A stretch of DNA of 64,000 nt from CALCKU01 sp964571595 (GTDB taxonomy: Bacteria > Pseudomonadota > Alphaproteobacteria > Caulobacterales > Maricaulaceae). Each line of letters starts with the position of its first letter. The first letter of the stretch is position 1. The DNA lies in assembly GCA_964571595.1 (NCBI GenBank), contig CAZNCJ010000001.1, forward strand, positions 1 through 64,000. Direction: 5' to 3'. Below are positions 1-7,321 of the stretch, one piece after another. A program made the translations under genes and the position numbers. The notes beneath the pieces were generated by a model, which saw nothing but the letters and a program-made list of their open reading frames with translations, did no database searches and had not been told where the DNA came from.

Positions 1-2
1 CT

Positions 3-221
3 TTCGTTGTCTATCTTCTTATCTGGTGGGTCACCTTATTTGCGGTCTTGCCTGTGGGAGTGCGGGGGCAGACAGAAGAAGGTGAAGTTGTGCGGGGGAC
101 AGAACCGGGGGCTCCTGTAGATAGTCAAATGAAGCGCAAAATCATCCTGACGACAATTATTTCGACACTTATCTGGGTGCTGGTTTGCGGAATTATAATT
201 TCCGGCGTTATAAAAATATAA
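3..221 (+). CDS. DUF1467 family membrane protein (3' end only)
   Basis: Partial gene cut by the window start. The frame beginning at base 3 is open to a TAA at 219-221 and gives 72 residues. It begins inside a hydrophobic helix (VVYLLIWWVTLFAVLPVGV), has a polar loop with a Glu/Gly-rich stretch, and ends with a second helix (IILTTIISTLIWVLVCGIII). This two-helix pattern, the LPVGVRGQ segment and the position just before proS match the small DUF1467 inner-membrane proteins of alphaproteobacteria, which often sit between mce/nuo genes and proS. Function is not known for the family. A lipoprotein gene in the opposite direction separates it from proS here. Confidence 0.75.
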   Translation, partial: FVVYLLIWWVTLFAVLPVGVRGQTEEGEVVRGTEPGAPVDSQMKRKIILTTIISTLIWVLVCGIIISGVIKI

Positions 222-251
222 ACGACTTGGCTTATGGTAAAGCCCTAAAAC

Positions 252-275
252 AAAATCGTCTAAGCGTTCGATTTT
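252..275. terminator. possible bidirectional hairpin between convergent genes
   Basis: A perfect 7-bp inverted repeat (AAAATCG ... CGATTTT) with a 10-nt loop lies between the DUF1467 stop and the stop of the convergent SGNH lipoprotein gene, touching the latter's stop codon. The stem ends in A/T runs on both strands, so it could end transcription in both directions, but it is GC-poor. Confidence 0.35.
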
Positions 276-2073
276 ATGGTAAGGACTGTTTCAGAGATAA
301 ATAGAATGGGAGGAAGATATTGTCAGAAATTTCTTGTCCTCCTGACTTAGAGTAGTGAATACCATCTTTTAAATAAACTGAATTTTCGCCATTACTCACA
401 GCATCAATAGCGGCGTGTTCAAAACTCTCAAAACCTTTCGGCTTATACGCGGCTAAGTCGATCAATGCATCATATCCGCGACTTTGATAGTTTTCCCGAC
501 AATCCCGATTATAGGCTAGTCGCGCTCTTTTATTTGCTGAAAATGTCTTGTTGGCAGCGGTTTCCCATCGTCCATGCGGGGGCACAGTGATTAAAACAAG
601 TTTTAGCCTTTCAGCCCAGTTAGGCTTGGCATTGGGATGGGATAAAATTCTTGCTTTATCCTCTTGTATCATGTCATCAATTATAGTCCGCCCCGAACGC
701 CACCCAATAGGGTTTTGCCGAGAGCGTATCACACCTAACAAGTCATTTGTTCCATATTGCCAGCTCATGACCACATTCTGGTAACCGGCACTCAGCGCGG
801 AGACGGCCATATTAATACGTAAGCGACGTCTGTCCTCATTGTCATAAGCATTTGCAGCCTTGGAGCCAAATTTTGACCCCCCTATAGCATCAAGAACACC
901 GATAAAACCTGGCTTGAGTCTTGGGCTTTCATTTAACCGCCAAAACGGCGAGGGTAGGAAAGCCGTCAGACTGTCACAACAGCCGATAACTGCAATCTTA
1001 CGCGGAAGATTATAAACCTGCTTTACTGAGAAGCGTTCTCTGGCATGTGCATCGATTTGTAAAACTTCACTATTGGAAAGCGCTTTGTCAGACAACCAGA
1101 ACATATCTGCATATTCGCGGTGTTGGTTTTTATCTGCGGCTACGCGAAAAGAATAGGAAGCTCCGAGGAGTGTAATCTTACCGATATTGAAGGGGGTAAA
1201 TTTTTTCGCAGGTCCCTCAAAGGCTGGAATACCATTAATATAACCGGTTAACTTCCCTGATTGAAGTGTTATCGCGAGATGTACCAGCCCTTGATTGTCT
1301 AAGGTTGCGGTCGATCGTGATCGAGATTTTGTGAGGTCAGGGTTGTTATAAAATCTAAAGTTTTGAGGGGCTCCATATATTCCGACTTGTCCGTTCCGAT
1401 TATTCACAGTCCTGTCTTCATTAGGCGCCACACCCATGAGATGAGCGAATTTATTGACACCTGTTACGTCTTTTGTGATTTCTGCAAACCCACCCATAGA
1501 TAATTCGGTGATAGCTATATTTGATAAATCAAGCTCAAGGCCATCAAATTCTGGGTCGAGAGAAGGTTGTATGAGCCCTTGATTATTTATCGGAATGCGG
1601 CCCTTATCAGTTTTGGAACGGCGTAAGACTAATGATTTATCGGCTAGTACATTTGGAATGATTTTATGGTCTTCGAATTTGGCACCATGTCCGTCCCAAA
1701 ACCCTAAAAGCCCGTCTGGTAAAGGGAGAGTAATTTGATTGAGCCGTTTTGCAGTAGCTATATCATTCGGGCTTGGAATGAATTTTCGTATATTTTTCTG
1801 AGAGACTTTTTTTTGTGGCGGCTCTTTGGCTTTAATCTCTAAATTTGTTTCTTTTTCAACAATTTCGGGGAGGATAGGAGCGCTAATAGGTTTTTCTACT
1901 TCTATTTCAGGCTCTGTAGAGGTCTTGGTAACATTTGTACTTAATTTGGTATTTGTTGGAGGCGGGTTTTGCGTCTGGGAGGGTGGTACACCGCAAGCCG
2001 CGAGCGTCAAGATCAGAATAAAGACCTTGAGAATGGAATGGTTAAATATCCTATCTTCAACAGGAGGTATCAT
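274..2073 (-). CDS. Lipoprotein with SGNH/GDSL-hydrolase-like C-terminal domain
   Basis: 599 residues. The N-terminus is a lipoprotein signal (ILKVFILILTLAAC, lipid-modified Cys about residue 27), followed by a Pro/Thr/Glu-rich linker to about residue 110. Residues about 115-350 look like a concanavalin-A/LamG-type sandwich (GKLTGYINGIPAFEG). The C-terminal part carries an SGNH-like set: IGCCDSL with the putative nucleophile Ser368, YGTND (440-444) and DGIH with Asp570 and His573. The usual Gly before Asp-Ser is Cys here (CCDSL instead of GDSL). Likely an envelope-anchored esterase or polysaccharide deacetylase/binding protein; the substrate cannot be read. The ATG at 2073 has only a poorly spaced AGGA before it, so the start is uncertain. 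It is divergent from proS and convergent with DUF1467. Confidence 0.6.
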   Translation of the reverse strand: MIPPVEDRIFNHSILKVFILILTLAACGVPPSQTQNPPPTNTKLSTNVTKTSTEPEIEVEKPISAPILPEIVEKETNLEIKAKEPPQKKVSQKNIRKFIPSPNDIATAKRLNQITLPLPDGLLGFWDGHGAKFEDHKIIPNVLADKSLVLRRSKTDKGRIPINNQGLIQPSLDPEFDGLELDLSNIAITELSMGGFAEITKDVTGVNKFAHLMGVAPNEDRTVNNRNGQVGIYGAPQNFRFYNNPDLTKSRSRSTATLDNQGLVHLAITLQSGKLTGYINGIPAFEGPAKKFTPFNIGKITLLGASYSFRVAADKNQHREYADMFWLSDKALSNSEVLQIDAHARERFSVKQVYNLPRKIAVIGCCDSLTAFLPSPFWRLNESPRLKPGFIGVLDAIGGSKFGSKAANAYDNEDRRRLRINMAVSALSAGYQNVVMSWQYGTNDLLGVIRSRQNPIGWRSGRTIIDDMIQEDKARILSHPNAKPNWAERLKLVLITVPPHGRWETAANKTFSANKRARLAYNRDCRENYQSRGYDALIDLAAYKPKGFESFEHAAIDAVSNGENSVYLKDGIHYSKSGGQEISDNIFLPFYLSLKQSLP

Positions 2074-2317
2074 TCCTGAATTTTGCTTGCAATAGTTAAG
2101 TTCATTGGCTTTGGAGGTATTCTGTATCCGGTTTTAGCGGGCGTAAGCTGTCTAAGTCTCATAATGATGATGAGAGTTTTATATTAAAGAGAGTGCGTCA
2201 TAACCCTTACCTGCCTCAGAAAAATATAAACTGCTTTTGCGATTATTTCCAGCTTGGAACTTGTCGTAACTAGGTTGAGAGGCTAAGCCTAGCTCAACAA
2301 GAAAGGGATTCTTACCC

Positions 2318-3658
2318 ATGCGATTATCGCGTTATTTTTTACCTCTCTTAAAAGAGACACCCGCGGAAGCGACCATTGCCTCGCATAGATATATGTTGCG
2401 CGCAGGAATGATGAAGCAAAACAGTGCCGGTATTTATACTTGGCTGCCTTTGGGCCACAATGTTCTCAAGAGAATTGAGAATATTGTACGTGAAGAACAA
2501 GACAAAGCGGGGGCGATCGAACTGCTCATGCCGACCATTCAACCGGCTGATCTGTGGAAAGAAACACAGCGCTATGAGGCATACGGACCTGAAATGCTGC
2601 GGATAACCGATCGCGGCGGGCGCGAAATGTTATACGGGCCAACAAATGAAGATATGATCACCGATGTCTTTCGGTCTTATGTGAGGTCTTACAAGGACTT
2701 ACCGCTAAATCTTTATCATATTCAATGGAAGTTTCGCGACGAAAGACGTCCACGTTTCGGCATTATGCGGGGGCGTGAATTTATGATGAAAGATGCCTAT
2801 AGTTTTGACATTGATGCGGATAGTGCCCGTCATTCTTACAATAAAATGTTCGTAACCTATCTCAATACGTTTGAGCGCCTCGGTGTAACAGCCGTGCCTA
2901 TGCGCGCAGATACAGGCCCCATAGGCGGGGACTTATCACATGAGTTCCTTATCTTGGCAGAGACAGGCGAGTCAGAAGTGTTTTTGCATAAAGACCTTAT
3001 CGAAATGGGCGCACCGGGTGAGGTTGATTTTGATAGCGGTAGCGATCTTGCAAAAATTTTCGACCAACGCACCAGTCTTTATGCGGCAACTGAGGATATG
3101 CACGATGCTGACGCCTTTGCTAACATCCCCAAGGACAAGCAGCTCTCGGCACGGGGTATCGAAGTGGGGCATATTTTCTATTTCGGCGATAAATATACGG
3201 CCCCGATGAAAGCCAAAATTACAGGCCCAGACGGTAAAGATCATATCGCACTTGGCGGTTCATACGGTATTGGTGTCTCGCGCCTAGTCGGGGCTATTAT
3301 TGAAGCCAGCCATGACGATAAGGGTATTATCTGGCCAAAATCTGTCGCCCCCTTTGGTGTCGGTATCATCAATCTTAAAACAGGAGATGAGCAGGCAGAT
3401 GCGGCATGCGAGGATTTGTATTTGAAATTATCGAATGCAGGCCTTGATCCGCTTTATGATGATAAATCAGATAGGGGCGGGGTGAAGTTTTCGCGCATGG
3501 ATCTTATTGGATTGCCATACCAGCTTGTTGTTGGCCCGCGCGGGTTAAAGAACGGTGTTGTCGAGTTTAAGGACCGCGCCAGTGATGAGCGCACGGAAAT
3601 GAGCCCGGAAGCGGCCATAGACTATCTTGTCAAAGCCTATGCGGATGTGCTGCGTTGA
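2318..3658 (+). CDS. proS: Prolyl-tRNA synthetase (short alphaproteobacterial type)
   Basis: 446 residues. Charges tRNA-Pro with proline in the cytoplasm. Class II motif 2 is clear (FRDERRPRFGIMRGREF, about 139-155), as is motif 3 (GGSYGIGVSRLVGAIIE, about 312-328), followed by the anticodon-binding domain. The segment between motifs 2 and 3 is short, so the roughly 180-residue INS editing domain of E. coli ProS is absent. This is normal for the alphaproteobacterial/mitochondrial-like form and is not a truncation. An AAGAAAGGG ribosome site precedes the ATG. The stop overlaps the TTG start of lolC (TTGA), so the two are translationally coupled. Confidence 0.97.
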   Translation: MRLSRYFLPLLKETPAEATIASHRYMLRAGMMKQNSAGIYTWLPLGHNVLKRIENIVREEQDKAGAIELLMPTIQPADLWKETQRYEAYGPEMLRITDRGGREMLYGPTNEDMITDVFRSYVRSYKDLPLNLYHIQWKFRDERRPRFGIMRGREFMMKDAYSFDIDADSARHSYNKMFVTYLNTFERLGVTAVPMRADTGPIGGDLSHEFLILAETGESEVFLHKDLIEMGAPGEVDFDSGSDLAKIFDQRTSLYAATEDMHDADAFANIPKDKQLSARGIEVGHIFYFGDKYTAPMKAKITGPDGKDHIALGGSYGIGVSRLVGAIIEASHDDKGIIWPKSVAPFGVGIINLKTGDEQADAACEDLYLKLSNAGLDPLYDDKSDRGGVKFSRMDLIGLPYQLVVGPRGLKNGVVEFKDRASDERTEMSPEAAIDYLVKAYADVLR

Positions 3659-4971
3659 ACGCGCCAAAACCTATAGGCCCTGATTTTATCGGGGGACAGA
3701 ACAAGCCCTTTGGCAGTGTAGAGCGCACGATTGCGCGGCGCTATCTCGGCGCTAAAAAATCAGAGGGCGGTGTGGCGGCTATCGCCTGGATTTCCTTTAT
3801 ATGTATCGCGCTGGCGATAATTGCCATGATTACAATTATGTCGATCATGAACGGGTTTCGGGCAAAATTACTCGAACTTACAATTGGCTCGCAGGGCCAT
3901 ATGTATGTGCTCTCTTCTACACCCAATCCCACCCCTGAGAGCATTCAACAAATGGAAGCGCGTCTGGCGGGTATTGACGGTGTTGACGAAGCCTTTGAGT
4001 TTACTGAAAATATTGTGGGCGTGAATGCCAATGGTCAAATTTCAATTGGACATGTCTTAGGTATAAGACCGGATAATTTGGATAATTTTGAACTCATTAC
4101 ACAAAGTATCGAACAAGGCTCATTACAAAATTTTGGCCAAGGGCGTGGGGCTGATCATCAGGTTTCTATCGGGGCCTTTATGGCGGCTGAGCTAGGACTT
4201 AGCCTCGGGGATAAGATCAAAATATATACAGGCCGAACCCGTAAAACTATAACGGGAGAAACCCCCATCATTAAAGACTATACGATTGGCTCAATTTTTA
4301 AAACGGGGCTATATACAACGGATTTATCGACAATTTATATGGATTATGATCAGGCTGTGCTTTTGTTTGAAAACGGCAAGCCCCCGGGGACAATCCAATT
4401 GCGTCTTGAAGATCCAGATAGAATTGAAGCTCTTTATGGGGCCGTCAGAAATGCAGCCAAGGAACCCGTCTTTATCCAGACATGGAAGGACAAAAATGCC
4501 ACAACGGCTACGGCTTTGCGAACCGAGCAACTCGCCATGCGCTTTATCTTTATCATTGTGGTCGTGATTTCAACTTTCCCGATTTTGGCGGCAATGATTA
4601 TGCTCGTGAAAAACAAGTCCAAAGATATTGCTATATTGCGCACGATCGGTGCCTCACGCGCATCTATAATGCGTATCTTTTTTATTGCCGGGGCGACAGT
4701 CGGCGTGTTGGGTACGCTCACAGGGCTGGTTTTAGGTATATTATTATGTCTGAATATTGATGGGGTTCAATCAATCATTGAAGCGATTTCTGGACGGCCT
4801 CTCTTTCCGCCAGATGTCTATTCGATCTCCGGCGGTATTCCGGCAAAAGTTGTTTGGCCTGAAGTCTTAGGTGTGGCGATTTGCGGCTTCGCAGTCTCTG
4901 CCGTCGCCACCTTTTTCCCGGCTCTAAATGCCTCGCGCATAGACCCGGTGGAGGCGCTTCGCTATGAGTAG
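3655..4971 (+). CDS. lolC: Lipoprotein-releasing ABC transporter permease, LolC/LolE family
   Basis: 438 residues, inner-membrane permease of the Lol system that extracts mature lipoproteins for transfer to LolA. One N-terminal membrane helix (about 42-66, ISFICIALAIIAMITIMSI), a large periplasmic MacB-like domain, then three C-terminal helices (about 295-320, 345-365, 400-425) as in the FtsX/MacB fold. The start is TTG at 3655, overlapping the proS stop. The ATPase gene follows with an 8-bp overlap. Only one permease gene is present, so the transporter is probably a homodimer of a hybrid LolC/E subunit (inference). Confidence 0.92.
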   Translation: MNAPKPIGPDFIGGQNKPFGSVERTIARRYLGAKKSEGGVAAIAWISFICIALAIIAMITIMSIMNGFRAKLLELTIGSQGHMYVLSSTPNPTPESIQQMEARLAGIDGVDEAFEFTENIVGVNANGQISIGHVLGIRPDNLDNFELITQSIEQGSLQNFGQGRGADHQVSIGAFMAAELGLSLGDKIKIYTGRTRKTITGETPIIKDYTIGSIFKTGLYTTDLSTIYMDYDQAVLLFENGKPPGTIQLRLEDPDRIEALYGAVRNAAKEPVFIQTWKDKNATTATALRTEQLAMRFIFIIVVVISTFPILAAMIMLVKNKSKDIAILRTIGASRASIMRIFFIAGATVGVLGTLTGLVLGILLCLNIDGVQSIIEAISGRPLFPPDVYSISGGIPAKVVWPEVLGVAICGFAVSAVATFFPALNASRIDPVEALRYE

Positions 4972-5668
4972 ACGCCCCATATTATCGGTTCGGAATTTAC
5001 ACCGCTCTTACAAATCCGGCCCTAAACTGCTTCACGTTCTTCGCGGAGCCGATATTGACATATACCCTGGCGAAATGGTCGGGCTGATCGGGCCGTCCGG
5101 TTCGGGTAAGTCCACATTGCTCCACGCAGCAGGCCTGCTTGAGAAACCTAATTCAGGCGATGTCTATATTAATGGGCGGGAATGTTTGAAGCTCTCTGAT
5201 GATAAGCGCACCGCTATTCGGCGCGAAACGATTGGTGTGGTCTATCAATTCCATCATTTGCAAAAAGAATTTTCTACCATTGATAATATTGTTATTCCGC
5301 AAATGATTGCGGGTAAAGGGCGTGATGAATCAGAGATCGAGGCCAAAAGGTTATTAGGCATTATGGGTTTAACAGAACGCGGACACCACAAGCCCTCGCA
5401 AATGTCAGGGGGTGAACAGCAGCGCGTAGCAATCGCGCGGGCAATTTCTAACCATCCGCAAATTTTACTCGCAGACGAGCCTACAGGTAATCTGGACCCG
5501 AATACGTCAAATAGCGTGTTTCAGAGCCTGTTTGATCTAACCCGCCTTGAGGGGGTTTCCGCACTTGTGGCCACACATAATATGCAGCTCACGCAATTTA
5601 TGGACAGGGTGCTGACCGTCAGAGACGGCCTTGTTGTCCCTTATACGCCAGCTTCTGTTGGCTATTAG
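4964..5668 (+). CDS. lolD: Lipoprotein-releasing ABC transporter ATPase LolD
   Basis: 234 residues. ATPase of the Lol lipoprotein exporter. Walker A GPSGSGKST (43-51), Q-loop region YQFHHLQKEF, ABC signature MSGGEQQRVAIARAI (about 146-160), Walker B ILLADEPTGNLD (about 167-178) and switch His in ATHNMQ. It overlaps the permease gene by 8 bp, so both are made together. Its last 4 bp overlap the end of the convergent amino-acid permease gene. Confidence 0.95.
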   Translation: MSRRPILSVRNLHRSYKSGPKLLHVLRGADIDIYPGEMVGLIGPSGSGKSTLLHAAGLLEKPNSGDVYINGRECLKLSDDKRTAIRRETIGVVYQFHHLQKEFSTIDNIVIPQMIAGKGRDESEIEAKRLLGIMGLTERGHHKPSQMSGGEQQRVAIARAISNHPQILLADEPTGNLDPNTSNSVFQSLFDLTRLEGVSALVATHNMQLTQFMDRVLTVRDGLVVPYTPASVGY

Positions 5669-6981
5669 GATTGACCTGTCTTTGAGAGCTTGTTCGAGGT
5701 CAGATAAAACAGACAGCCAATCGCGATAAGGCCTAAACCAAATAAAGCGGTAAATGGCTCTTTGATCACCACATAAAATAATGTGAAAGCCGTCAACGAT
5801 AAATAGATCAAGGGCACGACGGGATAGCCCCATGTCTTATAGGGACGGGGCAGGTCAGGTTCTTTATAGCGTAAAACAAAGACACCCAAGACAGCCAGAA
5901 AACTGTTAAAGGCGAGCATGGCGCCTGCAAAAACGATGATGGTTTCAAAGCTGGAGGTGAGTATGAAAAGCAGGGCGATCAAAGACTGAAAATAAATAGC
6001 ATTACGCGGAACGGATTTTACATTGGTCTTGCCGAGAAACCGCAAAAGATAAAAGTCCTCGCCAATAGCTTGGAGCGCGCGCGGACCAGCCAGCGTCATG
6101 GCACTAATCGTTGAGATGAGTAACAAAGCGAGCATACCGCCTGCGAGCCTTGCACCTGTCTCGCCGAATATATATTGGGCGGCGATATAGCCGATTTCGA
6201 CCTTATTGACCATTTCTTCGATGGGGGCTGCATATAAAAATGCGTAATTAAGCAAAACATACAGGCACATCACCAAGCCAGTACCCGTCATCAATATACG
6301 GGGGAGGTCGCGTTGCGGGTTCTCCAATTCCCCGCTAATATAGGTGGCAGCGTTCCAGCCTGTATAAGCGTAAGACACATATATGAGCGATATGGCAAAT
6401 GCCCCGCTCGTAATGAGGCCTCCGTCCCCGGATTGTGGTTTTAGGCTGATAGTCTGAGGGGTATCAACAAACATAAAAGCGGTAATGCAAAAGGCCAAAA
6501 TTAGCCCGACTTTAAGGGTCGTGAAGAGGGTTTGGAACTTTGCCCCGCCCGCGCGGTCACGTCCGTGTATTAGCGTGATGAGAATAACAACTATACAGGC
6601 CAGCAGTTTTTGCAAGCCTTCCCTGTATTGGCCGGGCAGGGCCGCTAAAGCATAGCTGGCAAAGGCTATAGCCACCGCGGCAATCGGCGCGGCAAATCCG
6701 ATAGTGGCCGATATCCAGCCGGATATGAAACCAGCCACGGGATGATATATACGTCCCAAAAAATTATACTCGCCGCCGGATCGGGGCAGGGCGGCTCCAA
6801 GCTCGGCATAGCTCGCAGCCCCGCAAAGGGCGGCAATGCCGCCGCATATCCATAAAAGCATTATCGGAAAGCCGGTTTGAATATCGACGAGCTGAAAACC
6901 CAGACTGGTAAACACACCCGTACCGATCATATTGGCGACGATGACAGCAATTGCCGTATTGGGGGAATAAAACTTGGTCAC
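5665..6981 (-). CDS. APC-family amino acid permease
   Basis: 438 residues, about 12 hydrophobic segments. The N-terminal ANMIGTGVFTSLGF resembles the substrate-binding unwound helix 1 of APC transporters (GSGIF-like), followed by a helix with the conserved SYAELGAALPRSGGEY segment. Family members import or exchange amino acids; the substrate cannot be assigned. The gene stands alone, convergent with lolD (4-bp overlap), and its upstream region faces the SOS promoter region of the small ORF at 7154. Confidence 0.85.
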   Translation of the reverse strand: MTKFYSPNTAIAVIVANMIGTGVFTSLGFQLVDIQTGFPIMLLWICGGIAALCGAASYAELGAALPRSGGEYNFLGRIYHPVAGFISGWISATIGFAAPIAAVAIAFASYALAALPGQYREGLQKLLACIVVILITLIHGRDRAGGAKFQTLFTTLKVGLILAFCITAFMFVDTPQTISLKPQSGDGGLITSGAFAISLIYVSYAYTGWNAATYISGELENPQRDLPRILMTGTGLVMCLYVLLNYAFLYAAPIEEMVNKVEIGYIAAQYIFGETGARLAGGMLALLLISTISAMTLAGPRALQAIGEDFYLLRFLGKTNVKSVPRNAIYFQSLIALLFILTSSFETIIVFAGAMLAFNSFLAVLGVFVLRYKEPDLPRPYKTWGYPVVPLIYLSLTAFTLFYVVIKEPFTALFGLGLIAIGCLFYLTSNKLSKTGQS

Positions 6982-7082
6982 GTCTCTCCAGTCAGGGGGC
7001 TAAATACCCCTTAAAACATGGATGAAACGGGGATGGCCTCATGAGTAAACTATAGGTGAAAGCACAGAAAACAAAACACTTC

Positions 7083-7088
7083 TTGACA
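7083..7088 (+). promoter_or_regulatory. -35-like TTGACA upstream of the LexA box
   Basis: Perfect TTGACA, 23 bases before the LexA box at 7112. A -10 element is not clear: TATAGA at 7108-7113 has a 19-bp spacer and overlaps the operator. A LexA dimer bound there would block this promoter. Confidence 0.5.
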
Positions 7089-7111
7089 AGATAGGGGGTT
7101 ATTATGTTATA

Positions 7112-7126
7112 GAACAAATAGTGAAC
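7112..7126 (+). promoter_or_regulatory. LexA operator (GAAC-N7-GAAC)
   Basis: GAAC AAATAGT GAAC is an exact match, in reverse orientation, to the alphaproteobacterial LexA direct repeat GTTC-N7-GTTC. It lies 27 bp upstream of the ATG of the 31-residue peptide gene and about 195 bp upstream of dnaE. The lexA gene in this window has the same box in its own promoter, and both sites share the 11-mer TATAGAACAAA. Confidence 0.85.
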
Positions 7127-7153
7127 ATATAAGTTATTATTGGGGATAATCAT

Positions 7154-7249
7154 ATGAAGCAGCTTGTTATGGATATTAGCGCCGGTATGATCATGGCAGG
7201 ATTCGTATCTGTTATGACGATTTGGATGATGGTGATTGGCGGAGGTTAG
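7154..7249 (+). CDS. 31-residue SOS-controlled membrane peptide, SidA-like
   Basis: Short ORF of 31 residues (MKQLVMDISAGMIMAGFVSV then MTIWMMVIGGG). Residues about 8-28 form one hydrophobic helix after a charged N-terminus (K2, D7), so it should span the inner membrane once. GGGGA seven bases before the ATG is a good ribosome site. The LexA box at 7112-7126 stands directly upstream, and dnaE follows after 72 bp. From memory, Caulobacter sidA is a 29-residue, LexA-controlled, single-helix division inhibitor acting on FtsW/FtsN and located next to dnaE. Size, topology, control and neighbour all agree, so I infer a SidA equivalent; sequence identity was not tested. Confidence 0.72.
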   Translation: MKQLVMDISAGMIMAGFVSVMTIWMMVIGGG

Positions 7250-7321
7250 CAGCCCCTTTCGATAACAGCCTTTCCATATTGCAGCCTTTTCTGGTCATGA
7301 CGGTAATAGGGGAGGTTATAT

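Noticed and set aside
2318..3658. ProS looked truncated (446 residues)
   Set aside because: The class II motifs and anticodon domain are complete; lack of the editing insertion is normal for alphaproteobacteria.
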